A stretch of 64,000 nt of DNA from Macrophomina tecta (taxonomy: Eukaryota; Ascomycota; Dothideomycetes; Botryosphaeriales; Botryosphaeriaceae), in the NCBI GenBank assembly GCA_024180945.1, contig JAKSGN010000003.1, positions 992,001 through 1,056,000 of the forward strand. The letters are read 5' to 3'. This document shows positions 46,801-57,599 of this stretch, one piece after another; positions within the stretch are counted from its first letter, which is position 1, and every line of letters starts with the position of its first letter. The notes beneath the pieces were generated by a model. The model was not told the origin of the DNA, searched no databases, and saw only the letters and a program-made list of their open reading frames with translations. Both the position numbers and the translations under genes were made by a program.

Positions 46801-47534
46801 AGAGAATCACTGAGCTTAGGCCTTGGGCCAATCCCTGCAAGCTCTCTTTCAAGCTAAGCAATGAACATTCGACCGCAAGTCCCTTACATACCTTGGCGAC
46901 CTTATAAAGCTCAACGGTATGGATGCAGAAGCAAAAAAAAAAGAAAAAAAAAAAAACACCTAAGCGTAATTTGACGTAGTAGTCAAGCAGGATAAAACGC
47001 AGCGAGACATTGTTGGATGACGCTAAATCAATGTTGTTTTAAGGCAGAAGAAAAGAAATCCCCTACTCCACTTGTAGGAACAATTGCCAGTGAGCATACG
47101 GATGCATGTTGAGAGTTAATATGGCCATCCAGACTACTGTACCCGTAATCCTCGCGCCGTCGCATTGGCATGCTTGATTCTCCGGAGGAATTCGGAGGGA
47201 TTTGCTCTAAGTTGAAAACGGCAAGTCGATGGCTCACGGTGTTGATACTCGGGAGGCTTTTGCAAAGTGATCAAGTCTTCTAGATAGCTGCACGGGGCAG
47301 CACATCGAATCAACCTGATATTAGTAGCAGCGTCACAACTCCATGAGGGGATGTAATTGGCAATCAAGCGTCGTCATCAAGGACAAGCCCGTCAGACTCG
47401 GCGACACCTTGTGTGGGGAAGGAACCTTCATTGGCTCTATGCCTAGATCATGATTTTTGCCGTCCCTGGTATCCGAACCAAAAAGCACTGTTCGCCCTTT
47501 TAAATACCCTCCCTCAAATCCTTTTTGAAGCCAT
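43809..47534. other. 3.7-kb gene-poor convergent region
   Basis: Lies between the 3' ends of Pcs1/Csm1 and eS17. It contains a C-rich, G-poor plus-strand block (about 44640-44950), a (CT)9/T15 tract (45259-45290) and an A-rich tract (46931-46956). Several short ORFs exist (for example minus 45960-45592, 122 codons), but none shows a domain or codon pattern I can support. No tRNA was found by eye. Confidence 0.5.
45259..45290. repeat. (CT)n / poly-T tract
   Basis: About nine CT units run straight into about 15 T. This is a simple polypyrimidine sequence in a gene-free region. Confidence 0.9.
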
Positions 47535-48141
47535 TTACTGGCCGGGGCGGCGGTCGCCAAAGCGGCGAGGGCGCTCAGCAACCTGCTGCTGGGCAACGGC
47601 AACGACGTTGACGGGGATAGAGTCGAACTAAACGATGAGGTCAGGTAAATTGCACGAAATGGCGGCTCCAAAGGGGCTAAACATACGCCCATGCTCTTGA
47701 GAAGGTCCTTGGTCTCCTGGTCAACATCGAGCTGACCGCTGTCGCTGTTCTGGGTGAAGTCGAGAGCGGAGACCTCAGGAACATATTGGTCCTTGCGCTC
47801 ACGCTCCTCCTCCTGTAGCTTGAAGGAAATACCACGGACAGGTCCACGCTGAATACGCTTCATCAAGTGAGTGGTGTAGCCGGCAATCTACGTGGATCAT
47901 TAGCGCTGGCTGCCGGAGCAGGTAACGAATATTCTGACCTTGTTGCGCAGGCGCTTCGAGGCAATGATAGCGATCTCATCGCAAATCCTCTATAATACAT
48001 GTTAGCTGATGCTCGACCGTGAGGAGGCCGAAATTGGTGCCGTACCTTGTTGGTCTCGAAGTCGAGGGTGAGCTTGGGGTAGTACCGCTCAATGATGACC
48101 TTGGCGGACTTCTTAACGGTCTTCGTGCGAACGCGACCCAT
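47535..48141 (-). CDS. RPS17: 40S ribosomal protein eS17
   Basis: Structural protein of the cytosolic small ribosomal subunit. Four exons: 48141-48046, 47989-47939, 47887-47687, 47627-47535 (146 aa, normal length). All three introns are phase 0 and 51-59 nt long. Sequence is diagnostic: [20 protein letters not shown], then [46 protein letters not shown] and VPEVSAL. The fungal C-terminus ends in an Arg/Pro/Gly-rich stretch ([12 protein letters not shown]). Exon 2 codes only 17 residues. Being intron-rich for its size is common among fungal ribosomal protein genes. It is expected to be highly expressed. Confidence 0.97.
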
Positions 48142-48479
48142 GTTGACTGTTGAGCGGTGGTAGTGGGGAGGGAAAGGCTGATCCGGTGCGGCTGCAGGTC
48201 GTCGTCGTCGAATTCGAAGGGAGCGCGAGATGCTGCCCGAAAAGATGTCGTCTCGGCTGTGCGTCGGCTAAACTGCGCAAGCGAGTGGGCGATGTGCGCT
48301 AATTTCATTGCCAGTCACGTGCACATGTTACAAGCATCCGTTGCTCACATATAACTTCCAAGAACTGTAGTAGCCGAAATAGCTTTGGTCTCGAGGAAGA
48401 ACTGGTCTTTCCATAGGCAGTTCCATAATCAAATCAGCGGTTTTTAACATTCCCAAAGTATAGTACACGTATGAATGCT
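48142..48479. other. Intergenic, eS17 promoter
   Basis: A 338-bp spacer holding the promoter of minus-strand eS17 and the 3' region of the MRP51 gene. No clear TATA box was seen. Confidence 0.5.
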
Positions 48480-49907
48480 CTACTGGTCCACACCCCTCCG
48501 CGGCGCGTTCACTCTACCCTCTGCCCTCTGCTGCTGATTGAGGAGTTCAACGATTCGCCTGCCTTGCTCTCTCGTCACTTCCGGGCTTGCATCAAAATCT
48601 GCTGCTCTTATGTCCAGCCCTTCGATCTTGGGTGCAGATTTGGCTTCCATCTCTGCGTTTGATTTGAGCGATCCTTGCTTGATTCGCACATCTTCCTCAA
48701 TAGCAGGCTTAACAGAGAGCCTGATGCGGCCATCCGAATCAATAAATGCGCCTTCGGGGGACACCCAGACCTTGGGTCCGCCGTCCACCTCATATTTCAT
48801 GGTGTTGTACTTCTCCTGGTACCTCCTTGCGTTGTTGATGACATTGAGTTGTGCCACCACACCACCAACGCCTACCTTTTGCGCAGTCTGAATCTTTGCA
48901 GCAGTTTGGTTTCCTGCCAGTAGTCGTGCCTCAACTGGCTCATTTGATTCGAGCGGCCCGAGAATTGGATGGTTGTGCAAGAATGCCGAGCTACGCAAGT
49001 ACGAGAGACCGGCGGATCTGTGAGTGGTTGGCGGTCCTTTGTCGCGAGAGCTGCCGTTTATACTATGGATGAGGGTCGCAGCCACAGAAGGATTCGACAT
49101 CGTCTCGGTATAGGATGGCGGGAGGTCAAAGAATTTCTGGATCATAAGGGGAAGCACTGAGGATAGGGTCGTATCCTCGCGCAGCGTCTTGAGTCTCTGC
49201 TCGAATTCTTTGTCCGAAAGGACGAACGTCTCCTCCTTGGGCAATTCCTCTTCAAGGACGCCCTCGTCTCTTGCAGCCGAGAGTGCCTCCGAGAAAGCCT
49301 GGCCGGTGATATAATTCTTCAAGTGTTCCCTGAAGGCTTCCTTCCGGCGGCGCACTGTCGTCTCGACATACGATCGGAATTCTCCATCATTCATTCCAGC
49401 CACCCAAGGTCCATCGTATTTCCACTTGCTGAAGCCCTTCTCCCGCATCTCATCGCTGAGTTGTGTGTTGTCTATGCGGTCCAGGAAGGCACTGACTCCA
49501 GGCGCGTCCCTGCCGGTACCAGTGGAGCGTTCTGGCGGTTTATCGGAAAGCGGAATGTTCATTTCTTCCCATTTTTCACGAGTGCGAACGTGATCGCCAG
49601 CACTCTCAAAATCGGTGAACAAGTTGATGGTGTCGACCTCGTAAACTCGCATAGTGGGCGCGCTTGAACGCGTGGTTTCGCGCAGGGGCAATGGTCGCTT
49701 CAAACCCCAATCACCGCGATGCAAACTTGAGGTAGGCGTCGCAATGGCTTGACGTGTCGGGAATGGTTGTGTTGCCGTTTCGGAGGCGCTCGTGAACTCA
49801 GCGGAGGTTCCAGGGCCGCTGTTTGGTACAGGAACCGGCGGTGGCAGCGAGAAGAGCCGCGAATTGCGCAGCAGCTTTGCTGCTGGCGATGAGAGTTTTC
49901 GCGACAT
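48480..49907 (-). CDS. MRP51: Mitochondrial small-subunit ribosomal protein Mrp51 (bS1m)
   Basis: Fungal mitoribosome small-subunit protein. In yeast, Mrp51 supports translation of mitochondrial mRNAs through their 5' leaders. Single exon, 475 aa. The N-terminus (MSRKLSSPAAKLLRNSRLFS) looks like a mitochondrial presequence and matches the start of Mrp51 family members. It is followed by the family core SLHRGDWGLKRPLPLR and by VYEVDTINLFTDFESAGDH. Other family-like parts are RRKEAFREHLKNYI and a C-terminal region with GVGGVVAQLNVINNARRYQ. The frame stays open upstream to an ATG at 50015, but those 36 residues lack presequence character, so the start at 49907 is preferred. Confidence 0.88.
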   Translation of the reverse strand: MSRKLSSPAAKLLRNSRLFSLPPPVPVPNSGPGTSAEFTSASETATQPFPTRQAIATPTSSLHRGDWGLKRPLPLRETTRSSAPTMRVYEVDTINLFTDFESAGDHVRTREKWEEMNIPLSDKPPERSTGTGRDAPGVSAFLDRIDNTQLSDEMREKGFSKWKYDGPWVAGMNDGEFRSYVETTVRRRKEAFREHLKNYITGQAFSEALSAARDEGVLEEELPKEETFVLSDKEFEQRLKTLREDTTLSSVLPLMIQKFFDLPPSYTETMSNPSVAATLIHSINGSSRDKGPPTTHRSAGLSYLRSSAFLHNHPILGPLESNEPVEARLLAGNQTAAKIQTAQKVGVGGVVAQLNVINNARRYQEKYNTMKYEVDGGPKVWVSPEGAFIDSDGRIRLSVKPAIEEDVRIKQGSLKSNAEMEAKSAPKIEGLDIRAADFDASPEVTREQGRRIVELLNQQQRAEGRVNAPRRGVDQ

Positions 49908-50713
49908 GTTAGAATTGGCCCGCTGCCGTGATGGCAGAAGCAGCTGGTGGGAGCAGAGGTGGCACGGCAGGTGGATGTCCTCCGCGGCGATGAGATCTTC
50001 GATGTGCTGCCACACATTTTCCGAGCCGCCGATTTTATTTGTGCCTGAGGCACACAGGCCAAAACGTTACGGTGCTGCACAGCAAGCAGAAACTTCCTGG
50101 ATTCGTCGAACTACGCCCAACTGTGAAATGAAGCTTACATAATTCCATTGAGACTCTAGTTTTGATCTATAAACCCAACTTGTGGAACTAAAATAATCAT
50201 ATCGTAAGCACGCACTGATGAAAAAGTCACCACATTGATATATTGAAGCATATAGTTCTGAATTTCCAATGCTCATGCACTCAATCGCAGAGCACGCCGT
50301 GAAGTTAATGTCTTGCACGCCAATGCCTTACTTCGATCCCCACATCGGCCTCCAATCTATCTTGTCGTGAGACTGAGGGCCATAATATTAACTGAGCCTC
50401 TGTCATACCTTCCTCCCGCCCGACCTTGGTCCTGTGCGGATGCTATTATTTGCATTGTCCCGTTACTGAAGGACCCAGGATAATGATGGATGCCCTAACT
50501 CGAGGGTCCGATATTGACGCATTTGCGACTGTCCGACGCGAATGGCCGACCATGGTCTCCTGTATAAAAGCAGTATTGCAACTGGCAATCCAAATGATCC
50601 GGTGGGATGGGCTGACCGATGCGGCAACCAGATCCCTGTCAACGCTAGCTGGCTCTGGGAGGGGACTGTTCTCGTATAAAAACGGAGGTGATGTCTCTGG
50701 CTTTTCCCTTTCT
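49908..50713. other. Intergenic, MRP51 promoter and RTR1 3' end
   Basis: An 806-bp spacer between two minus-strand genes. Two TATAAAA strings on the plus strand (near 50572 and 50674) face into the RTR1 3' end. The small plus-strand ORF at 50426-50719 has no recognisable domain, so no gene is supported. Confidence 0.5.
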
Positions 50714-51652
50714 TCATAGAATCCAGTCACCGTCCTCGTCACGTTGGATTCCATTCTTCGAATTCATGCGAGGCTCGTATCCTTCGATGGACAGATTCCC
50801 GGATGAACTCGGTGGATGTGGGGTGGATATGGCGTTGTTTTCGTGAATATGATCTTTGATTAAGCCTGCCGACATTGCACTCCTGCTTCTCTCGCCTCTT
50901 TCCAACGCCAGATCTGCCATGGCCCTATCAAGGCTCTGGGCGTCATCGGCTGATTTCGCCCAAGCACTCGGTTCCGCCGCGCCTAGTGAGAGGCCGGACA
51001 GGGCGGAGTTCAGGTCCGGGGCGTGGCTGGCTCTCGGCGATGCAGCCATCAGTTCAAGCTGAGGAACGACGCCTGCTCTCCTAAGCCAAGCAGGTTCCTC
51101 GTTCAACTGGACTTTGACGAACAAGGCCCTGCGGGCGCAGTCATCGGAGCACCAGAGCTCCAGCTTCTCGCGGGGCACGACCTGGAGGTGGCGACCCTTG
51201 ACGATGAACTTGTTCTTGCCGGCGTTAGCATCGACCTTGGGCCTGTTGGCACAGAGCACATATCCGCACTTGTCGGCGCACTTGCGCTCCTCCAAAAGCG
51301 AGTCGTAGTCGGATGGCTGGAAGTTTGTTATCAGGGCCTTGAACATTGACGCGTCATCGTGCGACGGGCTCATGGGATCCGCATCCGGAGAGGACGGGAA
51401 GTCGATCAGCTGCACGATAGCATCAAGGATCTGGGCCTCGACGTCCTTCTGCTGCTGGATCAGGTGGGCATGGTAGAGGGCTATCTCGCGGTTTCGCTTG
51501 TCGCGGGCGGCCTGCGGCTCTTGCTGCTCCTCTTGACTCGGCTGCCGGGGTGGCGCGCTGGCTGCAGGCGGCGCCCTCTCAGCAGCTGGCGCGTGGATCT
51601 TCTTGAGGATCGACTTCGGCAGGGCGCTGCCGTCGAATTTCGGCGGCGCCAT
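50714..51652 (-). CDS. RTR1: RNA polymerase II CTD phosphatase Rtr1/RPAP2 family
   Basis: Atypical phosphatase that removes Ser5 phosphate from the C-terminal domain of RNA polymerase II during early elongation and helps polymerase import. Single exon, 312 aa. The Rtr1/RPAP2 zinc-binding domain spans about residues 120-200. The first cysteines are in ERKCADKCGYVLCANRP and the second pair in LELWCSDDCARRALFVK, which matches the family. An N-terminal Ala/Pro/Gln-rich stretch and a helical region (YHAHLIQQQKDVEAQILDAI) come before it. The C-terminal third is disordered and Ser-rich. It is divergent from BBC1, 492 bp away. Confidence 0.9.
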   Translation of the reverse strand: MAPPKFDGSALPKSILKKIHAPAAERAPPAASAPPRQPSQEEQQEPQAARDKRNREIALYHAHLIQQQKDVEAQILDAIVQLIDFPSSPDADPMSPSHDDASMFKALITNFQPSDYDSLLEERKCADKCGYVLCANRPKVDANAGKNKFIVKGRHLQVVPREKLELWCSDDCARRALFVKVQLNEEPAWLRRAGVVPQLELMAASPRASHAPDLNSALSGLSLGAAEPSAWAKSADDAQSLDRAMADLALERGERSRSAMSAGLIKDHIHENNAISTPHPPSSSGNLSIEGYEPRMNSKNGIQRDEDGDWIL

Positions 51653-52144
51653 GAGCAGGGCGACGGGATTGATGATCGTGATAGTAGCTTGAGGCGGAGC
51701 TGGCGCTGTGCGTTGGCTGATGAAACTGGGCCCGAAAGCCGCTTGGGCTTGGGCCTCCTTCAGGGCTGCCTGCCCGGCCGCCGCAGCACATCGTCACCTC
51801 CGCCCACACCACGCCTCCTCTCCCCGTACTGCTCCCCCCGGCCGACCATCTCGCGCGCGCGCTGGCATGTTCTGAGCAGCACACGCCCGCCCATCCACTT
51901 GCAGTATGCTCCCTTCCTCTCTCTCGCCTCAGTCCCCGAGGCGCAGCTCATTCGCTGACGCAATGCCCCGCCAGCAAACCGTCTCCACACCCGCTCCCGC
52001 CGTCGCCGCCCTGTCTCCCAGCCCGACCATCGCGCCCGCTCCTGCAGAGATACGCCTCCGGCCTCGCAGCCGCTAGGTCCTCCACCAAACAGTCTCGTTC
52101 ACAGCATCGCCACCGCAGCGCCTTCGCGCCGGCCCGCCGTTACC
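51653..52144. promoter_or_regulatory. Divergent promoter, RTR1 / BBC1
   Basis: A 492-bp spacer. The right side is C-rich and G-poor, as expected for the leader of plus-strand BBC1, whose ATG sits in a good context (ccATGg). No TATA box was seen. Confidence 0.55.
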
Positions 52145-55100
52145 ATGGCTGCTCCCCCGTTCAAGGTCAAGGCCATCTATGACTACAATTCCGGCCACGA
52201 AGATGACCTGGCATTTCCCGAGGGTGCCATTATCACTGTCACTGCTGAGGAGGACGCGGACTGGTATGTCGGCGAGTACTCTGACTCCAATGGCACCAAG
52301 CAGGAGGGTTTGTTCCCCAAGAACTTCGTCGAGCGCTACGAGCCGGCCCCTCCTCCACGCCCGAACCGCGCCTCGCGCCCTCCTCCTCCGCCTTCTGCAC
52401 CCGCTCCTCAAGAGCAGTCGCATGCGGAGGAAGCTTCCGAGCAGCCCGAGCACGAAGAGGAGCCCCCTGTTGCTCAGGCGCCTAGAGAGCCGGAGCCGCC
52501 GCGAGAGGAGCGCCCGCTACCTCCCCAATCGCCCCCTCCCGTCTCATCTCCTAAGTCTCCTGAGCAGCCTCCGCTCCCAAAAGCCTCGAAACCTGTTCCG
52601 CCCCCCGCTGCTCCCGCTGTGGGAAGCAAATCGCCACCTCCGCCTGTTGCCGAAAAGCCGCAATCCTTCAAGGATCGTATTGCAGCTTTCAACAAGGCTG
52701 CAGCTGCCCCGATTGCGCCGTTCAAACCCAGTGGTGTCGCCACTGGCTTTGTGAAAAAGCCGTTTGTTGCGCCGCCTCCAAGTCGCGATGCTTATGTGCC
52801 GCCCCCACGCGAGCCGGCGCCCCAAAAGCTATACAGGCGCGATGAGGACCCAGAGTTTGCCGAGCGTCAGACTCAGAACGAGGATAGTACCGAACGCGCT
52901 GGGGATTCCGGCGCCCCGGCACCTGCAGAAGAGGAAGAGGACGCGCCCAAGCCCCAAACATTGAAGGAGCGGATTGCATTGTTGCAGAAGCAGCAGATGG
53001 AACAGGCTGCTCGCCAGGCGGAAGCAGCACACAAGGAAAAGCCTAAGCGCCCGCCAAAGAAACGCATTGAATCTCACGAGAGGGACGTCCAGTCCGAGAC
53101 GACGGAGCCTGGCGAGCCTGAGGATGCTCAGGCGCAGGCGAAGAAGCGTCATTCGCATCATCCCAAGTCCCCCGAGGCCCGTCTTCAAGAGCGTGAGCCT
53201 TTTAGTGACGGAAACGAGGCTGATCAGTCCGCCGCTGGCGAAACAACTGAAGATGCTGAGGGATCCTCGACATCCGTTGAGGACGACGAGGACAAGGCTC
53301 GTGGCAAGACTCCGCAGGCCGTCCCCAGAGCTCACGCTGCACCCGCTCATGAGGCTGAGATCGGCGATGAAGAAGATGCTACAGAAGAAGAGGAGGAGGA
53401 GGAAGAGGAAATTGACGAGGAGACCAGAAAGCGCATGGAACTGAGAGAGAGAATGGCGAAGATGAGCGGTGGCATGGGTATGGCAGGCATGTTTGGTATG
53501 CCTATGCCAGGCATGAAGCCGCCGCCTAAAAAGAGCACTTCTGGCACAGAACGCAAGTCCATCGACAGCCACCGCGAATCTGAGCAATCTCCACCTCCTC
53601 CTGTTCAGCGTGTGCCAATGATTCCCATCCCTGGAATGGGTATGCCGCAAGTTCGCAGTCCGGATTCTGAAGATACGGAGATGGCGGTCGAAAAAGAGCA
53701 CGAACCTGCGCACCCGATCACTGGGGAGCATGATGCCGATGAGGTGCCAGATGTGGAAGATATCAAGGCTGACGAGCCAGCTATGGCAGCGCCATCCGAG
53801 AGGGGGGCTCCTCCTCTGCCTCAGGGTAGGTTCCAAATCCGTCGACGAGTTGTTGGCGCCATGCATCAACCTCCAGGGACCTCACTGTCATCCAAGGTTT
53901 CTGGCTCGTGCAATGACCGAATATCTGGTGCATTATTTGAGCAGAAACATTTCATTGAGGTTCTCTGTAGGTTGTGCAAGGACCACAGCTGCTGTCATCC
54001 GTCTATAGAATCCACCCTACTAACCACGCTGTTCAGATCGGTCTGTACCGCCTCCGCCACCGGCTACTGAGCGTCCCGTCCCACCGCCGGTCCCGGCTGA
54101 GTGTATGTAAAACACGTATCCCCAGTATATGATGCCTTGCTAATCCATACAGCCCGTCCGGTCCCTCCTCCACCAACAGAAAGGCCTCAGTCACGAGGTT
54201 CGGATTCTGATGATGCAATCGCTGGCCGTGGAAATGAACTGCCTATCAGGGGACCCCCACCGCCTATTCCCCAGTCCCCGCCCTCACAGCATCGCGCAGA
54301 AGAACCCACATCGCCTTCAATCGCATCAAGGCCCTCGACTTCCTCTGAAAAAAGGGCAAGTCGCCCTGTGCCGCCCATTCCAGCTGTCTCTAGCCCTGTA
54401 ATGTCTCCAACAGCTGCCTCCAGGGCTCCGCCGCCACCTCCTCCCGCAGCAGCTCCCCCTTCAAGAGACTCCGCCAAGGATGCTCTCTCGCCTCGTCTTG
54501 GCTCTCAGGATGAGATGGAGGGTGAGACGGAGTACGAAGGAGATTATGATACAGACATTGCTTCTGGAGCTACTCACAAAGATGCCCTGAAGGCACATGC
54601 GAGGGACCAGAGCTACGACGATAGCACTCTGGCAGGATCTCCCATCACTGGGCCGCCTCCTGTTCCAACTGGAGCCCCTCGTGCAGTGCCGCCGCCTCCT
54701 CCGCAACAGCCTCCGCCAGGGAGACAGTCTATCGATGCGCCTAGAGGTGCTCCTCCCCCTCCACCTCGCGAATCCATGGATGCCCCTAGAGCTATGCCTC
54801 CCCCACCCCCTCGAGAGTCCATGGATGCTCCAAGGGGCGCTCCTCCTCCACTCCCACCGCATGCACCAATGTCTCCTACAGGTGATGATGAGGACTACGA
54901 TCCGTACCGTTACGGTTCCCAGGCATCTCGGGTGGCTCCTCCACCACCTTCTGGCCCGCCGGCGGCTGCACAAGAGCCCACGGTACCCGAAGAGAGTGAT
55001 GATGATGACATCTATCAAAGCCCTCCACCGCGAAGGATGAGTAAGATGAGCCAGGCTTCTGTTCCTCATTCGGTGCATCAAGAATTATCCAGTCAAGTGG

Positions 55101-56002
55101 AAGAGCCTCATGAGACACCGATGTCTCCGCCACGCAGCTCGATGCAGGCATCACGGAAGTCCTTGGACGTCGACCGAGCTCTCGGCTCCCGTCGCTCAAT
55201 GGACCAGTCTCGTCCGTCCATCGACCACGGCCACATCGCTAACGACGTCGATCTGGGTCAGGCTAGCCAGTGGTGGACACAGCCAAACACTCCGCCACCG
55301 GTTTTCCAAAACCGGAAGGACGTACTCTTTGAGATGGAAGAATCCACCACGACCAAGCGTGGTGGAAGGGCTATCGTGCAGAAGGACATCTATGTCCTGT
55401 TCCAAGATTACTCGCAGACTGTTGTCACAGCTCGCTTCGATGCGCGTGAGCCAACAAGCGTAACGCTTGAGCAACGACACGAACCTCCGCCTCAGAAGTT
55501 GCGACAAGATCAGCTAGAGGCCGCCTACGAACAGTTTGGTCGGCGCATCTCGGACGACGTGAATGCGAAGCAGAATTCCACCATCGGTGATGGTTCTCCT
55601 CAAGCCCTCATCCACGAACTTCTGAAACCTTTGACCTCCGCTCTCATGCCTGTGGGCACTCGTGCATATGGCGCACTCGTATATGCTAACCTAGCCAACG
55701 CATCCGTCCAACAGCACGATGAGATTCGCCCGGGAGACATTATTTCTCTCCGTAATGCCAAGTTCGAAGGGAAGCACGGTGCCATGCATGCGAAATACAA
55801 AATGGAAGTTGGCAAGCCCGACCACGTCGGTGTCGTCATCGAATGGGATGGTACGAAGAAGAAGATCAAGGCGTTCGAGCAAGGACGCGAAAGTAAAAAG
55901 GTCAAGGCGGAGAGCTTCCGCATGGGTGATCTCAGAAGTGGTGAAGTGAGGGTTTGGAGGGTTATGGGAAGAGATTGGATTGGTTGGGATATTCCCAACT
56001 GA
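52145..56002 (+). CDS. BBC1: SH3-domain actin-patch regulator Bbc1/Mti1
   Basis: Endocytic actin-patch protein. In yeast, Bbc1 binds type I myosins and Las17 and restrains Arp2/3-driven actin assembly. Three exons: 52145-53825, 54037-54102, 54153-56002 (1198 aa), with introns of 211 and 50 nt. An N-terminal SH3 domain covers about residues 6-66 (ALYDY-type motif AIYDYNSGHEDDLAF, then DWYVGEY and GLFPKNFVERY). The middle is long, Pro-rich and acidic, with repeated PPPPRESMDAP blocks. The C-terminal Bbc1/Aim3 domain covers the last about 250 residues (YVLFQDYSQTVV, GDIISLRNAKFEGKHG, KPDHVGVVIEWDGTKKKIKA). The first intron has no in-frame stop, so retention would run to a stop at 54068-54070 and give 641 residues without the C-terminal domain. 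Confidence 0.92.
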
Positions 56003-56697
56003 TTGGAATCTTTGAGATGTGACACCGATGCATGGAAGCATTGTAGATACTGCAGAGAAGTGTAGCTCTGCATGTGCTGGTGGGTTTAGCGAGCGGTCGT
56101 CGGGTTTGTAGTAATACTCAGCATCTGTCTTTTCATGTTCATAACTGTCGTTTCAAAGCATGTAGTAGGATCGTTCTAGACGCCTCAATGCTCTTGCACT
56201 GTCAGAATCCATCATTTTGTTCCATCAGCGACCACAGTAGAAACGTTGTACCGGGATGCCAGGGCGGAAAGGTGGCTGTTTGGTACAACCAGAACACCCC
56301 TTGTGGGTCCTGTCACCGCCTGAGACGTGTCGACTTTCGGCTTTTCGGCCAGGGAGATGTAAGATTGGGCCTTCATCTTTTCGCGGTAGTAGCTTGCATG
56401 AGTATTGCTAACACGGGATTCTCGAAGGGGAAACTGGACGTGCAAATACTCAGTCCTGCATGGGAGGTCATACCAGGCTTCAGACGAGATATAAGCAAAG
56501 GTTAGCAAAGAGATGGAACGCACGATGAGGCTGGTGACCATGACGTTGTGAGGAATGATGGCTGCGACAAGACAATGCAAGGATTTGAGACTGTCCAGTA
56601 CACTTAAGTACTGCGCGACAAGACCACGAGCATCTTTGTGACAGTGGTATAGGTGTCTCTTGCTCCCACTTGCTCATTTTCTCAACTTGCTCCGGAC
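56003..56697. other. Intergenic, BBC1 3' end and promoter of surface protein
   Basis: A 695-bp spacer between two plus-strand genes. No TATA box or additional gene was recognised. Confidence 0.5.
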
Positions 56698-57599
56698 ATG
56701 GCATCTAGAATTTTGGCTACAGCAGTCGTTCTTAGCATGGTGGTCTCGTCCTATAGCCAAATCACATAGTAAGGACGCCCCAAGCTCTTGGTCCTCTCAC
56801 ACATAATCCTTATACTGAGAGATGAGAAGCATGCTTTGTTCCCCCTGGCTCACGAGTGTTCACACGCACACCGCCCAAACTTTTGGATATGAGAGAGGCT
56901 AATCCCACATTTTCCAACCCACGCAGCAACGAAACCGACGGCGCCTTCGCCTGCTCCACAGCATCGGGCGCCTACTGCGGCAGCAGTTCCCTCGCCACCA
57001 GCATCATCATCCGCTGCACTGGCTCCGTTGGCCAGCCCGCCAACTGCAACGACAACCTCAGCGGCATCAGCCCCCTTGGCGTCAAGTCCACCGCCGCCTG
57101 CTACCAGTCCTCCGCCACCAGCGGCGACGCCGTCTGCGTCTTCAATGGCGTCGCGTACCCGGACGGCGGCGCTGCCGCTTTCCCCATCTGCAACGCGTCC
57201 TCGTCGTGTGGACCGGTGGCTTCTGCGAGGATGCCGCTGCCGTCCGTCAACGCTTCGCGGCCGAGCGTGGGGCTCAGGGCGGGCCCGACGCCGAGCCCGT
57301 TGCGCCCATCCGCGTTGCCGTTGTCGTCGTCGTCGTCGCCTTCGTCGTCACCGTCGCCATCATCTTCCTCGAGTGGCGCTACCGACGCTGTCACGGTTCT
57401 GACGGTCGCAGCTCCGGAGGCGCCGCCGCTGAGCACGAGCACGACCACAACGGTCATCGCAAACACTGCGGCGGAGACGGCAACGGATGCCGCTGGTGCG
57501 GCGCCGTCGCAGAGCGGGAGGTCGTCGGTGGGGACGAAGTTCGCTCTGCCGCGATTTTTGCTTGTCTTGGTCGGTCTTGCGGGGCTCGTGGTTGGTTGA
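56698..57599 (+). CDS. GPI-anchored-type cell-surface protein, unknown
   Basis: Two exons: 56698-56768 and 56927-57599 (247 aa), with a 158-nt intron (GTAAGG, branch GGCTAATC, acceptor CGCAG). The join TA|C makes Tyr and gives QITYNETDGAFACS, typical of this secreted family. Exon 1 codes a signal peptide (MASRILATAVVLSMVVSSYS). The mature part has a Cys-rich domain at about residues 24-100 with pattern FACSTASGAYC, IIIRC, ANCND, AACYQ, AVCVF and FPIC. A Ser/Pro/Thr-rich stalk follows. The end (LPRFLLVLVGLAGLVVG) is a hydrophobic tail like a GPI attachment signal. Function is unknown, though cell-wall or surface roles are usual for such proteins. A longer frame from a GTG at 56856 is an artefact of reading into the intron. 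Confidence 0.78.

Noticed and set aside
52829..53869. 346-codon minus-strand ORF
   Set aside because: It is antisense to BBC1, and its Leu/Arg/Phe-rich composition mirrors the Lys/Glu/Ala/Pro codons of the sense gene.
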